Below, piece after piece: positions 8,397-18,441 of a stretch of 64,000 nt of DNA. The position numbers and the translations under genes are program-made. The DNA is from Agrococcus jenensis (lineage in GTDB: Bacteria; Actinomycetota; Actinomycetes; Actinomycetales; Microbacteriaceae). Every line of letters begins with the position of its first letter. Positions within the stretch are counted from its first letter, which is position 1. The DNA is taken from positions 930,001 through 994,000 of the forward strand of contig NZ_RKHJ01000001.1 in the NCBI RefSeq assembly GCF_003752465.1. The letters run 5' to 3'. The notes under the pieces were generated by a model. It saw nothing but the letters and a program-made list of their open reading frames with translations. It made no database searches and had not been told where the DNA came from.

Positions 8397-8426
8397 TTGT
8401 ACTTTGAGAATCATTATCGTTATCTT
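8397..8426 (+). promoter_or_regulatory. Divergent aztA/aztB promoter with Zur-like box
   Basis: For aztB, TTGTAC (8397-8402) and TATCTT (8421-8426) form -35 and -10 boxes with an 18-base spacer, and the ATG follows the -10 after exactly 6 bases, implying a leaderless mRNA. On the other strand TACAAT (8401-8396) serves aztA. Between them, 8405-8419 reads TGAGAATCATTATCG, close to the actinobacterial Zur/Fur-type consensus TGAAAATCATTTTCA (12 of 15). Binding there would block both promoters when zinc is plentiful. Confidence 0.7.
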
Positions 8427-8432
8427 GCTGAC

Positions 8433-9341
8433 ATGCCCTGGTCCTTCGAGCTGCTGCTCGCGCCGTTCGAGACGAGCTTCTTCGCGCGGGCGCTCCTCGG
8501 CGGCGCGCTCGCCGCGTGCATCTGCGCCGTCGCCGGCGCGTGGGTGGTGGCGCGGGGCATGGCGTTCCTCGGCGAGGCGCTCGGCCACGGGATGCTGCCG
8601 GGCGTCGCGATCGCGACCATCGTCGGCGGCTCGCCCCTCGTCGGCGCGGCCGCGAGCGCCGCCGCGATGGCCGTCGGCATCGGCTGGCTCACGCGCCGCG
8701 CGCGGCTGCGGGACGACACCGCCATCGGCATCGCCTTCGTCGGCATGCTCGCGCTCGGCGTCGTCATCGTGTCGCACTCGGGCAGCTTCGCGACCGACGC
8801 GACCGCGATCCTCTTCGGCGACGTCCTGGCGATTCGCGAGGCGGAGCTGCTCGCCCTCGCGATCGGCCTCGGCGCGACCGCCGCGCTCGCCGCCCTCCTG
8901 CACCGCCCGATCCTGGCGCTCGCCTTCGACGAGCGGATCGCGACCACGCTGCGGCTGCGCCCCGGCATCGCGCGGGTCGGCCTCGCAGCCCTCATCACGA
9001 TCGCCGTCGTCGCCTCGTACCAGGCAGTCGGGACGCTCCTCGTCGTCGCGCTCCTCGTCGCGCCGCCCGCCGCCGCCGCGGTGTGGTCGCGCAGCATCGT
9101 CGGCGGCATGCTCGGCGGCGCCGCGATCGGCTCGGCCGCCGTGGCCGCTGGTCTCATCGGCTCGTGGCACCTCGGCACCGCCGCGGGGGCGTCGATCGCG
9201 ATCGCCGCGGTGCTGGCCTTCGCCGCCTCGAGCGCGCTGCGCGCCCTCGTCGACCTCCGACCGCGCGACGGCGCGCGGTTCGCCGCCCCCACACCGACGG
9301 ACGGCGCGCCCGCGCGCGCCAGCGAGAGGAGCGCAGCGTGA
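8433..9341 (+). CDS. aztB: Zinc ABC transporter permease AztB
   Basis: This 302-residue membrane protein of the ZnuB/MntB (ABC-3) permease family has about eight hydrophobic segments. Typical family segments are ALLGGALAACICAVAGAWVV, FLGEALGHGMLPGVA, DTAIGIAFVGMLALGVV and SYQAVGTLLVVALLVAPPA. An upstream in-frame ATG at 8376 exists, but the promoter and Zur-like box lie between it and 8433, so 8433 is taken as the start. The stop overlaps the next gene's GTG start. It should move zinc across the cell membrane with AztA and the binding protein AztC. Confidence 0.88.
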   Translation: MPWSFELLLAPFETSFFARALLGGALAACICAVAGAWVVARGMAFLGEALGHGMLPGVAIATIVGGSPLVGAAASAAAMAVGIGWLTRRARLRDDTAIGIAFVGMLALGVVIVSHSGSFATDATAILFGDVLAIREAELLALAIGLGATAALAALLHRPILALAFDERIATTLRLRPGIARVGLAALITIAVVASYQAVGTLLVVALLVAPPAAAAVWSRSIVGGMLGGAAIGSAAVAAGLIGSWHLGTAAGASIAIAAVLAFAASSALRALVDLRPRDGARFAAPTPTDGAPARASERSAA

Positions 9342-10588
9342 CCCTGCGACCGACCACCCTGGGACCGACCACCTTGGGACCGACCACCCACCGACGAGGC
9401 GCGGCCGGCGCGCTGCTGGCGATCGCGGCGCTCGCGCTCGCCGGCTGCAGCGCGCCTGCACCGGCAGCCCCGAGCGCGACCGGTGACGCGACCGAGCGCG
9501 CCGTGCCGCACGGCTACGTCGAGGGCGCGGCGGAGCTCGCCGAGCCCCAGCACCTCCTCACCGCCGTCGGCGCCGACGGCGAGGCCCACCTGCTCGATCC
9601 GCTCGACGAGTCGGTCGAGCAGCTCGGCGCGCTCGGCGAGGTCGAGGCGCTCACCCACGACGGGCGCTTCCTCGCCGCGACCACGGCCGACGGCGTCACG
9701 CTCGTCGACACGGGGGTCTGGACCGTCGACCACGCCGACCACGTGCACTACTACCGCGCCGACCCCCGGGTCGTCGGCGACCTCGACCTCGCGGGGCCCG
9801 TGTCGATCTCGTCCACCGAGTCGCGCACCGCCGTGCTCGGCGGCGACGAGGTCGTGCTGCTCGACCGCGACGCGCTCGGCCGCGGTGAGCTCGTCGAGAC
9901 CGGGCGGTTCGACGCCGCGGCCGGGGGGTTCGCGACGCCCGCGGGCGATGGCGCGATCGTCGCCCGTGACGGCGCCGTCGTCGTGCTCGACGCGGCGGGC
10001 ACGCAGCTGGCGAGCGAGCCGTGCGCCGCACCCGCGGGTGGCATCGTCACGCGCGTCAGCGCGGTCGTCGGCTGCGAGGCGGGTGCCGTGCTCGCGACCG
10101 AGACGGACGCGGGCGTCCAGCTCGAGGCGATCGCGCTCCCGGCCGGCACGGTCGCCGAGCTCCGCCCGACGGGCTTCGGCATGCGCGCGGGTCGCGCGAC
10201 GACCGCGGCGGTCGCAGGCGAGGCCGGCTTCTGGCTGCTCGACACCCGGGAGCGCACCTGGACGCTCGTCGAGACGCCCGTGCCGCTCAAGCGCGTCGTG
10301 GCCGTCGACGACGAGGCCGGGCACGTCGTCGCGATCGCCGCGGACGGCCGGGTGCTCGTGCTGGACGAGGCGGGCGCGGCGCTCGGCGCGACGGAGCCGG
10401 TGCTCGCGGCCGCGCTCGCCGACCCCGGCGCCGCCGCATCGCTGGCGCTCGAGGTCGACGCGAACCGCGCCTACGTGCCGGTGGCGGCCGACGACGCGGT
10501 GCTCGAGATCGACTACGCCGACGGCGCGCGCATCGCGCGCACGCTCTCGGTGCCCGCGCCGCTGCACCTCGCGGAGACCGGCCGATGA
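9338..10588 (+). CDS. AztD-like secreted lipoprotein (first copy) of the zinc uptake operon
   Basis: This 416-residue predicted lipoprotein has lipobox LAGC near residue 37, after a 15-bp tandem repeat that encodes PTTLG units at residues 5-17. The mature part is built of repeating short beta-strand blocks such as LLTAVGADGEAHLLD and VVAIAADGRVLVLDEAG, consistent with a beta-propeller like the periplasmic zinc chaperone AztD. A His-rich patch (DHADHVHYYRADP, about residues 132-144) is a candidate metal site. The GTG start overlaps the aztB stop (GTGA) and its own stop overlaps aztC (ATGA). It is more divergent from known AztD than the second copy downstream, so the exact role is inferred. Confidence 0.7.
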   Translation: MTLRPTTLGPTTLGPTTHRRGAAGALLAIAALALAGCSAPAPAAPSATGDATERAVPHGYVEGAAELAEPQHLLTAVGADGEAHLLDPLDESVEQLGALGEVEALTHDGRFLAATTADGVTLVDTGVWTVDHADHVHYYRADPRVVGDLDLAGPVSISSTESRTAVLGGDEVVLLDRDALGRGELVETGRFDAAAGGFATPAGDGAIVARDGAVVVLDAAGTQLASEPCAAPAGGIVTRVSAVVGCEAGAVLATETDAGVQLEAIALPAGTVAELRPTGFGMRAGRATTAAVAGEAGFWLLDTRERTWTLVETPVPLKRVVAVDDEAGHVVAIAADGRVLVLDEAGAALGATEPVLAAALADPGAAASLALEVDANRAYVPVAADDAVLEIDYADGARIARTLSVPAPLHLAETGR

Positions 10589-11508
10589 GCGCGCGTCGCT
10601 CGAGCCGCCGCGCGGCGGCTGCCGTCGCCGCGCTCGCGGTCGCGATCGGGGTCGCGGGCTGCGCACCCGTCGCCGCCGAGCAGCCCAGCATCGTCGTGAC
10701 CACGAACATCCTCGGCGACGTCGTCGGCGAGCTCGTCGGCGAGCAGGCGATGGTGACGACCCTCATGCGGCCGAACGCCGATCCCCACTCGTTCGAGATC
10801 TCGGCCCAGGAGGCCGCAGGCCTCGAGTCCGCCGACCTGGTCGTCGCGAACGGCCTCGGGCTCGAGGAGGGCCTCGAGCAGCACGTCGCGGCTGCAGAGG
10901 CCGCGGGCGTGCCCATCGTGGAGGCCGGCGACCACGTCGACGTGCTCGAGTACTCGAGCGAAGACGCCGCGGGCGCGGACCCGCACTTCTGGACCGACCC
11001 CACGCAGATGCGCGCCGTCGTCGACGCGCTCCGCGCCGCGATCGCCGAGCACGTCCACGGCATCGACGTCACGGTGCTCGACGAGGCGGCGGCCGCGTAC
11101 GGCGGGCAGCTCGACGCCCTCGACGCCGACCTCGCCGCGCGCTTCGGCGCGATCCCCGAGGCACGGCGCGCGTTCGTGACGAACCACCACGTCTTCGGCT
11201 ACCTCGCCGAGCGGTACGGCTTCCGGCTCGTCGGGGCGGTCGTGCCCGGTGGCACGACCCTCGCCGCGCCGAGCGCGAGCGACCTCGCCGACCTCGCGGG
11301 CGCGATCCGGGACGCCGGCGTGCCGGTGATCTTCGCGGAGTCGTCGCAACCGGACCGGCTCGTGCAGGTGCTCGCCGAGGAGGCCGGCCTCGAGGTCCGC
11401 GTCGAGACCCTCTTCACCGAGTCGCTCACCGGCCCCGGCGAGGGCGCCGAGACGTACCTCGAGATGCTCCGCGCGAACGCCGATCGCATCGAGGCAGCGC
11501 TCGCCTGA
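10585..11508 (+). CDS. aztC: Zinc ABC transporter substrate-binding lipoprotein AztC
   Basis: This 307-residue cluster A-I metal-binding protein (ZnuA/TroA family) carries an N-terminal lipoprotein signal with lipobox VAGC near residue 26. Metal ligands typical of the family are visible: His in RPNADPHSFEIS, His in GADPHFWTDP, His in FVTNHHVFGYL, and an acidic residue in FAESSQPDRL. The long His-rich loop of ZnuA is absent. The start overlaps the preceding AztD-like gene by 4 bases, and a second AztD-like gene follows after 65 bases. It should capture zinc outside the membrane and deliver it to AztB. Confidence 0.88.
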   Translation: MSARRSSRRAAAAVAALAVAIGVAGCAPVAAEQPSIVVTTNILGDVVGELVGEQAMVTTLMRPNADPHSFEISAQEAAGLESADLVVANGLGLEEGLEQHVAAAEAAGVPIVEAGDHVDVLEYSSEDAAGADPHFWTDPTQMRAVVDALRAAIAEHVHGIDVTVLDEAAAAYGGQLDALDADLAARFGAIPEARRAFVTNHHVFGYLAERYGFRLVGAVVPGGTTLAAPSASDLADLAGAIRDAGVPVIFAESSQPDRLVQVLAEEAGLEVRVETLFTESLTGPGEGAETYLEMLRANADRIEAALA

Positions 11509-11573
11509 CCCCCCGCCGATCGGCGCGCCCAGCACCATCCACCCGACCACCACCACCACCCGAGGAGTCACCC

Positions 11574-12821
11574 ATGCACCACCCCACCACCTCCCGCCGA
11601 CGGCACCTCGCCGTCGCAGGCCTCGCGACGGCCGCAGCCATCGCGCTCGCCGGCTGCTCGACCGGCTCGGCCCCCGCCGCGTCCGAGACGGCCCCCGCGA
11701 CGGCCGAGGCCTCGACTCCCGCCGAGCCTGGCCAGCGCCTCGCGATCGCCTATGACGGCGGGATCGCGGTGCTCGACGCCGCGTCGCTCGAGCAGGTCGC
11801 CGACCTGCCGCTCGACGGCTTCAACCGCCTCAACACCGCAGGCGACGGCGAGCACGTCCTCGTCACGACCGAGGGCGGCTTCCAGGTGCTCGCCACCGGC
11901 GCGACCGGCGGCGACGCCGAGCTCACCGACACGATGTTCCCGGCGACCACGCCGGGCCACGTCGTGCGCCACGAGGGCCGCACCGTGCTCTTCGACGACG
12001 GCACGGGCGACTTCCACCTGTTCGAGACCGATGCGCTGCTCGGCGCCGACGGGCTGCCCGAGATGGAGACGCTCGAGTCGGAGGCCGCCCACCACGGCGT
12101 CGCGGTGCAGCTCGCCGACGGCACCATCCTCTCGACGCTCGGCGACAGCGAGTCGCGCTCGGGGGTGCGCGTGCTCGACGACCACGGCCACGAGACGGCG
12201 CGGTTCGAGGAGTGCCCCGCGGTCCACGGGGAGGGCGTCGCCGCAGGCGAGGCCGTGCTCTTCGGCTGCGAGGACGGCGTGCTGACCTACATCGACGGCG
12301 CGTTCGCGAAGCTCGCGAGCCCCGACGCGTTCGGCCGGGTCGGCAACGCCTACGTCACCGAGGGGTCGCCCATCGCGGTCGTCGACTACAAGGACGACCC
12401 TGACGCCGAGGGCTCGCTGCTCCACAGCATCGCGCTCGTCGACACCGGTGCGATCAGGGACGGCGCGGTCGAGGACGGCGCGCAGCTCGACGTCGTGCCG
12501 CTGCCCGACCGCGTCTCGTACACCTGGCGCGGCATCGGTCGCGACGACGCGGGTGACGCGTGGCTGCTCGGCACCGACGGCGGCATCCACCGCATCGACG
12601 TCACCACCGGCCAGCTCGTCGACTCCTACCCGGTCATCGAGGCGTGGGAGGGGCCGTCCGAGTGGCAGGAGGCCCACCCCGCGCTGCTCGTCGACGGGGA
12701 CACGGCCATCGTGACCGAGCCCGCCTCGAACGCGGTGCACCGCATCGACCTCGCGACCGGCGAGGTGCTCGCCACCGGCACGATCGCCGGGGCGCCGAAC
12801 GAGCTCGCGCTCGCCGGCTGA
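11574..12821 (+). CDS. aztD: Zinc metallochaperone AztD (second AztD-like copy)
   Basis: This 415-residue lipoprotein has lipobox LAGC near residue 28. The mature domain shows the repeating beta-propeller pattern of AztD: IAVLDAASLEQVADLPLDGF, GHVVRHEGRTVLFDDGTG, HRIDLATGEVLATGTI. Conserved His clusters (GHVVRHEG, EAAHHGVAVQL, VHGEGVAAG) match the expected zinc sites. GAGGAGTC lies before the ATG. AztD hands zinc to AztC outside the membrane in the characterised system; here it closes the operon. It differs in sequence from the first AztD-like protein, so the pair is not a recent tandem duplication. Confidence 0.8.
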   Translation: MHHPTTSRRRHLAVAGLATAAAIALAGCSTGSAPAASETAPATAEASTPAEPGQRLAIAYDGGIAVLDAASLEQVADLPLDGFNRLNTAGDGEHVLVTTEGGFQVLATGATGGDAELTDTMFPATTPGHVVRHEGRTVLFDDGTGDFHLFETDALLGADGLPEMETLESEAAHHGVAVQLADGTILSTLGDSESRSGVRVLDDHGHETARFEECPAVHGEGVAAGEAVLFGCEDGVLTYIDGAFAKLASPDAFGRVGNAYVTEGSPIAVVDYKDDPDAEGSLLHSIALVDTGAIRDGAVEDGAQLDVVPLPDRVSYTWRGIGRDDAGDAWLLGTDGGIHRIDVTTGQLVDSYPVIEAWEGPSEWQEAHPALLVDGDTAIVTEPASNAVHRIDLATGEVLATGTIAGAPNELALAG

Positions 12822-12936
12822 CCCGACCGCGGCGTCGGTGCCCGAGGGGCGCCGGCGCCGCGTGCGCGTCCATCGCCCTCGCGTGCGGATCCGTGGTTGG
12901 CTTGCGCTCCCAGGCACCGCACCTCGAGGAGCGCCC

Positions 12937-14653
<1,717 letters not shown>

Positions 14654-14661
<8 letters not shown>

Positions 14662-15352
14662 CGCCCCGGCGCGGCGCGCGGACGACGATCGTGCGCGCGG
14701 CCTTGTCGTGCAGCGCCTGCCCGCGCGGATCCCACAGCGGCCACAGGTGGTCGACGATGCTGAAGACGCCGGCGAAGAAGCCGAGCCCGGCGAAGCCGCT
14801 CAGCAGCTGCGGGGCGCCCTGCTGCACCGCCCAGCGCACGATCGCCGCCCGCGCGTCCGGCAGCCGGTCCTCGTCGCGCATCCGCACCCGGATGCCGACG
14901 AGCATCTTGCCGGGCGTCTGGCCCTTCGCCATGTGGAAGCCCACGTTGTAGCAGAAGTAGGCGATCGCGCCGATCACGATGCTCGCGATGGAGGCGGGGC
15001 TGCCGGGCGCGCTGAGCGCCTCGAGCTCGGCGAACGCGGCCTCGTCGCCCTCCGCCGCTCGGCCGACCAGGCCGAACCAGCCGAACGCGCCGAGCACGAC
15101 CATGGCGAGCACCACCATCGGGATCATGTCGAGCAGGTAGGCGCCGAGGCGAGCGCCCCAGCTGGCGGTCTGCCGCTCCGGCTCCGGGACGTCCTCCCAC
15201 GGGGCGGGCGACCAGGTCGGCTGCGCGGCCGGGTCGCGCGTCTCGGCGAGCCACTGCAGGCCGTTCCACCAGCGCTCGATGCCGGGCGTCGCGGCGTACG
15301 GATCCGGGTACCACCCGGGCGGCTGCGAGGACGGCGGCGGCGTCGAGGTCAT
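14654..15352 (-). CDS. RDD-family membrane protein with DUF2510 N-terminus
   Basis: The 232-residue protein starts with a Pro/Trp-rich DUF2510 segment (PPGWYPDPYAATPGIERWWNG, residues ~11-31) and continues with an RDD domain of about three to four membrane helices (GARLGAYLLDMIPMVVLAM; GQTPGKMLVGIRV; QALHDKAARTIVV). The RDD family is uncharacterised in most bacteria; ion exchange has been shown for a few members. TAGCAT followed by six bases and the ATG suggests a leaderless transcript. The 3' end overlaps treS by 8 bases, convergent. Confidence 0.82.
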
Positions 15353-15358
15353 GCCCCG

Positions 15359-15364
15359 ATGCTA
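15359..15364 (-). promoter_or_regulatory. Leaderless -10 box of the RDD gene
   Basis: TAGCAT on the minus strand is separated by exactly 6 bases from the ATG at 15352. The same TANNNT-N6-start layout recurs before several other genes of this window. Confidence 0.5.
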
Positions 15365-15407
15365 CGGCGGTTGGACGCCGAGGGCGCCGGTGGTGGAGAC
15401 TGGCGCG

Positions 15408-16652
15408 ATGCAGGAGACCGTCATCCTCGCGATCGTCGTGGTCGTCGCGCTCGCGTTCGACTTCACGAACGGCTTCCACGACACCGCGAACGCGATGGCC
15501 CCGTCCGTCGCGACCGGCGCGCTCAAGCCGAAGCCGGCCGTCGCCCTCTCCGCGACCCTCAACCTCGTCGGCGCGTTCCTCTCGATCGAGGTGGCGCGCA
15601 CCGTGGGGTCGGGGATCGTCGACCTCACGGGCGTGGACGGCGAGAGCCTCATGCTCATCGTCCTGTGCGGGCTCACCGGCGCGATCGTGTGGAACGTGCT
15701 CACGTGGCTCTTCGGGCTGCCGTCGTCGTCGAGCCACGCGCTCTTCGGCGGCCTCATCGGGGCGACGATCGCGGCGCTCGGCCTCACCGGTGTGCTGTGG
15801 GGCGGCGTCGCGCAGAAGATCCTCATCCCGGCGCTGCTCGCGCCGGTGATCGCCGGCCTCGTCGCCTTCTGCGGCACGTGGCTCGTGCAGCGCGTGACCG
15901 CGGGGCTGAGCGAGCGGCGCGAGCGCACCGACTTCCGCTGGGGCCAGATCGGCGCCGCCTCCCTCATGTCGCTCGCGCACGGCACGAACGACGCCCAGAA
16001 GACGATGGGCGTCATCTTCCTCGCGCTCGTCGCGCACGGGACGCTCGACCCGGAGGCGGACATGCCGCTGTGGGTGCGGGTCGTCTGCGCGGTGGCGATC
16101 GCCGCCGGCACCTACATGGGCGGCTGGCGCGTCATCCGGACGCTCGGCAAGGGCATCGTCGACATCTCGCCGCGGCAGGGCATGTCGGCCGACTTCTCGA
16201 GCGCCTCGATCATCCTCACCTCGAGCCACCTCGGGCTGCCGCTGTCGACCACGCACGTGGCCTCCGGCTCCGTCATCGGCTCGGGGGTCGCCCGCACGGA
16301 CGCCAAGGTGCGCTGGTCGGTCGCGCGCCGCATGCTCATCGCGTGGCTCATCACCCTGCCCGCGGCGGGTGCCGTCGGCGCGCTGTGCTTCGGCATCGCC
16401 AGCATCTTCGGGCACCTGGGCGGATCGATCGTCGTCACCCTCCTGCTGCTCGCCGCGTGCCTCGTGATGTGGCTGCGCTCGCGCGCGAGCCACGTCGGCC
16501 ACCACAACGTCACCGAGGAGTGGGACCAGCCGAAGGCGGAGCGCAAGCGCGAGATCGACCGCGAGCTGAGCGCGGTCGCGTCCGGCATCGCGCCGCTCGC
16601 GAAGCCGCGGAAGCGCAAGAAGCGACCCAAGCCCCGGACGGAGGACCGCTGA
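15408..16652 (+). CDS. Inorganic phosphate transporter, Pit family
   Basis: This 414-residue membrane carrier takes up phosphate, probably as a metal-phosphate complex driven by protons. Both halves carry the duplicated Pit signature: FTNGFHDTANAMAPSVATGA near the N-terminus and AHGTNDAQKTMG in the second half. Around ten hydrophobic segments are visible, and the C-terminus is a basic tail (KPRKRKKRPKPR). The ATG at 15408 starts directly before the first membrane helix. The stop overlaps the start of a small membrane protein gene (TGATG), so the two are coupled. Confidence 0.9.
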   Translation: MQETVILAIVVVVALAFDFTNGFHDTANAMAPSVATGALKPKPAVALSATLNLVGAFLSIEVARTVGSGIVDLTGVDGESLMLIVLCGLTGAIVWNVLTWLFGLPSSSSHALFGGLIGATIAALGLTGVLWGGVAQKILIPALLAPVIAGLVAFCGTWLVQRVTAGLSERRERTDFRWGQIGAASLMSLAHGTNDAQKTMGVIFLALVAHGTLDPEADMPLWVRVVCAVAIAAGTYMGGWRVIRTLGKGIVDISPRQGMSADFSSASIILTSSHLGLPLSTTHVASGSVIGSGVARTDAKVRWSVARRMLIAWLITLPAAGAVGALCFGIASIFGHLGGSIVVTLLLLAACLVMWLRSRASHVGHHNVTEEWDQPKAERKREIDRELSAVASGIAPLAKPRKRKKRPKPRTEDR

Positions 16653-16879
16653 TGGGCTTCGACCTGGGCGCGCTCGCCACTGCCATCGTCTCGGTGCTCG
16701 CCGTCGGGCTGCTGCTCGGCGCGGGCATCCCGGTCGTCTACGCGCTCGCCATCCGCTCGCTCGAGAGCCACCGGCCCGGCTCGACGGCGGTGGCCGGCCT
16801 GCTGCTCACGCTGTGCGCGCTGCTCGCGATCGCGGGCATCGTCGTGATCGTCTTCGGCAAGCAGCTCTTCGGCATCTGA
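16652..16879 (+). CDS. Small membrane protein coupled to the phosphate transporter
   Basis: This 75-residue protein has two predicted membrane helices (residues ~10-32 and ~47-71) joined by a short polar loop. Its ATG overlaps the phosphate transporter stop codon, so it is translated from the same mRNA. Similar small proteins follow pit genes in related genomes. It may be an accessory or stabilising subunit; no function is known. Confidence 0.7.
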   Translation: MGFDLGALATAIVSVLAVGLLLGAGIPVVYALAIRSLESHRPGSTAVAGLLLTLCALLAIAGIVVIVFGKQLFGI

Positions 16880-16883
16880 CGCG

Positions 16884-17579
16884 TCAGCGCCGAGCCGCGT
16901 CGCGCTGCACGCGGTCGTAGGAGGGCTGCCGCGCTCGCCGCGCCCAGTCGTACTGCTCCGTGCCCGGCAGCGGATGCCGCCCGGCGTCGAACCGCAGGAG
17001 CGGATCCAGCGGGCCGGGCTCGCGCATGAGCTCCAGCTCGGCGAACGGATGCCACGCCCCGCGAGGGCGCGCCACGAGCAGGGTCAGGCGCCACGGCTCC
17101 GACTCGAGGCGCTCGCCGAGCGCCTCCGGCGTCATCGGCAGGTCGGCGGGTGCGCGGGTCCGCGCGGCGACGAGCACCGGGCCGGTGGGCGTCCGGTACG
17201 GGAACAGGGAGCCGAGGTGCGCGCGCGACGGCGAGCGGTGCAGCAGCAGCCAGAAGCGCGACGGCCAGCCCCGCCCGGTCGACGCGAGCTCGAGGTCGGC
17301 CCGGCCGTCGTCGCCGTCGACCTGCACGGCGAGGCCGATCACGTCCGGCAGCGGGGCCGGGAGGCCCGCGGAGCGAGACGCGCGCGCGAGCACGCGCACG
17401 GGCACAGCGTCTGCCCCGTCGAACCACGGGACGCCGGTCCGCAGCGCGCAGCCGGTGCGGCGGAGGGAGCCGCGCAGCTGCACGCCGTGCGGGTGGATCG
17501 GGTGGGGCCGTCGGACCGACGCGAGCACGGCGAAGCCGGCGCCCAGGGCGTGGCCGATGACGGTCGAGACGTGCGGCAT
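16884..17579 (-). CDS. Conserved hypothetical protein, possible catalase-related fold
   Basis: The protein has 231 residues and no signal peptide or membrane helix. Conserved-looking segments are HPHGVQLRGSLRR, VLARASRSAGLPAPLPDVIGLAVQV and LELASTGRGWPSRF. The run of 'LSR..GLPAPLPDVLGLAVRV' type is reminiscent of the heme-dependent catalase-like superfamily, but the catalytic His and proximal Tyr cannot be assigned, so this is only a hint. The ATG at 17579 has no strong ribosome site. It is convergent with the phosphate-transporter pair and lies after the GPP34 gene on the same strand. Confidence 0.6.
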   Translation of the reverse strand: MPHVSTVIGHALGAGFAVLASVRRPHPIHPHGVQLRGSLRRTGCALRTGVPWFDGADAVPVRVLARASRSAGLPAPLPDVIGLAVQVDGDDGRADLELASTGRGWPSRFWLLLHRSPSRAHLGSLFPYRTPTGPVLVAARTRAPADLPMTPEALGERLESEPWRLTLLVARPRGAWHPFAELELMREPGPLDPLLRFDAGRHPLPGTEQYDWARRARQPSYDRVQRDAARR

Positions 17580-17662
17580 CCGTCGTGCCTCCTCGGTCGG
17601 TCGAGCGGTCGCCCCATCCTGGCACCGCGCTCCTGCGCCGCAGCCGGATCGCGGCTTGGCGC

Positions 17663-18361
17663 CTAGGAGCCGCTCGACGTCATCGGCACGATCATCGTCA
17701 CGACCATGATCGCCACCATCGCGGCCTCGATCGCCTCGATCGCGGCGCGCACGGACGCGCTCGCCCAGCTCGCGCTCGCGAGCTCCTCGCCGCGGCGCTC
17801 GAGCGCCTCCTTCGGCAGGTCGGGGAACACCGCGGGCAGCGCCTTGGCCCCGTGCAGGATCGCGAGCGCCGTCGCGACGCGCGGCTCGTCGCTGCCGTCG
17901 AGCACCGCGCGCGCCCTGGCCTGCAGCGCATCCTCGACCGCGCGGCGCTCGCCGCGCTCCCAGCGCTCGCGCCAGGTCATGCCGAGGAAGCGATCCTGCT
18001 CGCGCGCGAGCACGCCGGCGGCCGCGAAGTCGTCCGTCAGGCGCCCGCGCAGCCTCCCGCCCGGGGTGCGCGTGCCGCCCCAGCCGGCCACCCGCTCGAT
18101 CGCGGCCTTCGGCGTGCGCCCGGCGACCTCGGCGACGAGCGGCTCGAGCCGCGCGTCGGTGCCGCCGGTGGCGGCGACGAGGGCGCCCTCCGGCGAGCCG
18201 GGCTCGCCGGCGCCCGCGAGCCGCATCCGCCCGTCGAGCAGCAGCTGCGCAGTCGCAGCGGCCGCCATCGCGATGCCGAGCGACGAGTCGTCGATGAGCG
18301 GCGTGCCCGCCTCGTCGTCGATGGCGAGCAGGAGCACGGCTTCCGGGATCGTGAGGTCCAT
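17663..18361 (-). CDS. GPP34 (GOLPH3/Vps74-like) family protein
   Basis: This 232-residue protein belongs to the GPP34 family, best known from eukaryotic Golgi phosphoprotein 3 and widespread in actinobacteria. Its N-terminus LTIPEAVLLLAIDDEAGTP and the following helix LGIAMAAAATAQLLLDGRM match the family start. The C-terminal part has paired helices with AILHGAKALPAVFP and a hydrophobic tail rich in Ile, Val and Met (residues ~215-230), which could bind a membrane. The bacterial role is unknown; eukaryotic members bind PI4P. The ATG at 18361 was preferred over an in-frame GTG three codons earlier. Confidence 0.82.
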   Translation of the reverse strand: MDLTIPEAVLLLAIDDEAGTPLIDDSSLGIAMAAAATAQLLLDGRMRLAGAGEPGSPEGALVAATGGTDARLEPLVAEVAGRTPKAAIERVAGWGGTRTPGGRLRGRLTDDFAAAGVLAREQDRFLGMTWRERWERGERRAVEDALQARARAVLDGSDEPRVATALAILHGAKALPAVFPDLPKEALERRGEELASASWASASVRAAIEAIEAAMVAIMVVTMIVPMTSSGS

Positions 18362-18378
18362 GCCCGCCACGGTAGGGC

Positions 18379-18396
18379 GGCGCCCGGCCGGGCGCC
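18379..18396. repeat. 18-bp perfect palindrome between divergent GPP34 and pirin genes
   Basis: GGCGCCCGGCCGGGCGCC is its own reverse complement. It lies in the 80-bp divergent intergenic region, 18 bases from the GPP34 start and 46 from the pirin start, where an operator would be expected. A chance GC palindrome cannot be excluded. Confidence 0.4.
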
Positions 18397-18429
18397 TCCA
18401 CCGGCCGACGGAATCCGCGCGGCGGAGAC

Positions 18430-18435
18430 TAGCGT
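18430..18435 (+). promoter_or_regulatory. Leaderless -10 box of the pirin gene
   Basis: TAGCGT is followed by 6 bases and the ATG at 18442. No ribosome site is present before that ATG, which agrees with a leaderless mRNA. Confidence 0.5.
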
Positions 18436-18441
18436 GGACGC

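Noticed and set aside
9483..12821. A 1112-codon frame spanning several aztCD genes
   Set aside because: Only its last 415 codons (from 11574) form the real AztD gene; the rest is out of frame with the first AztD-like gene and aztC.
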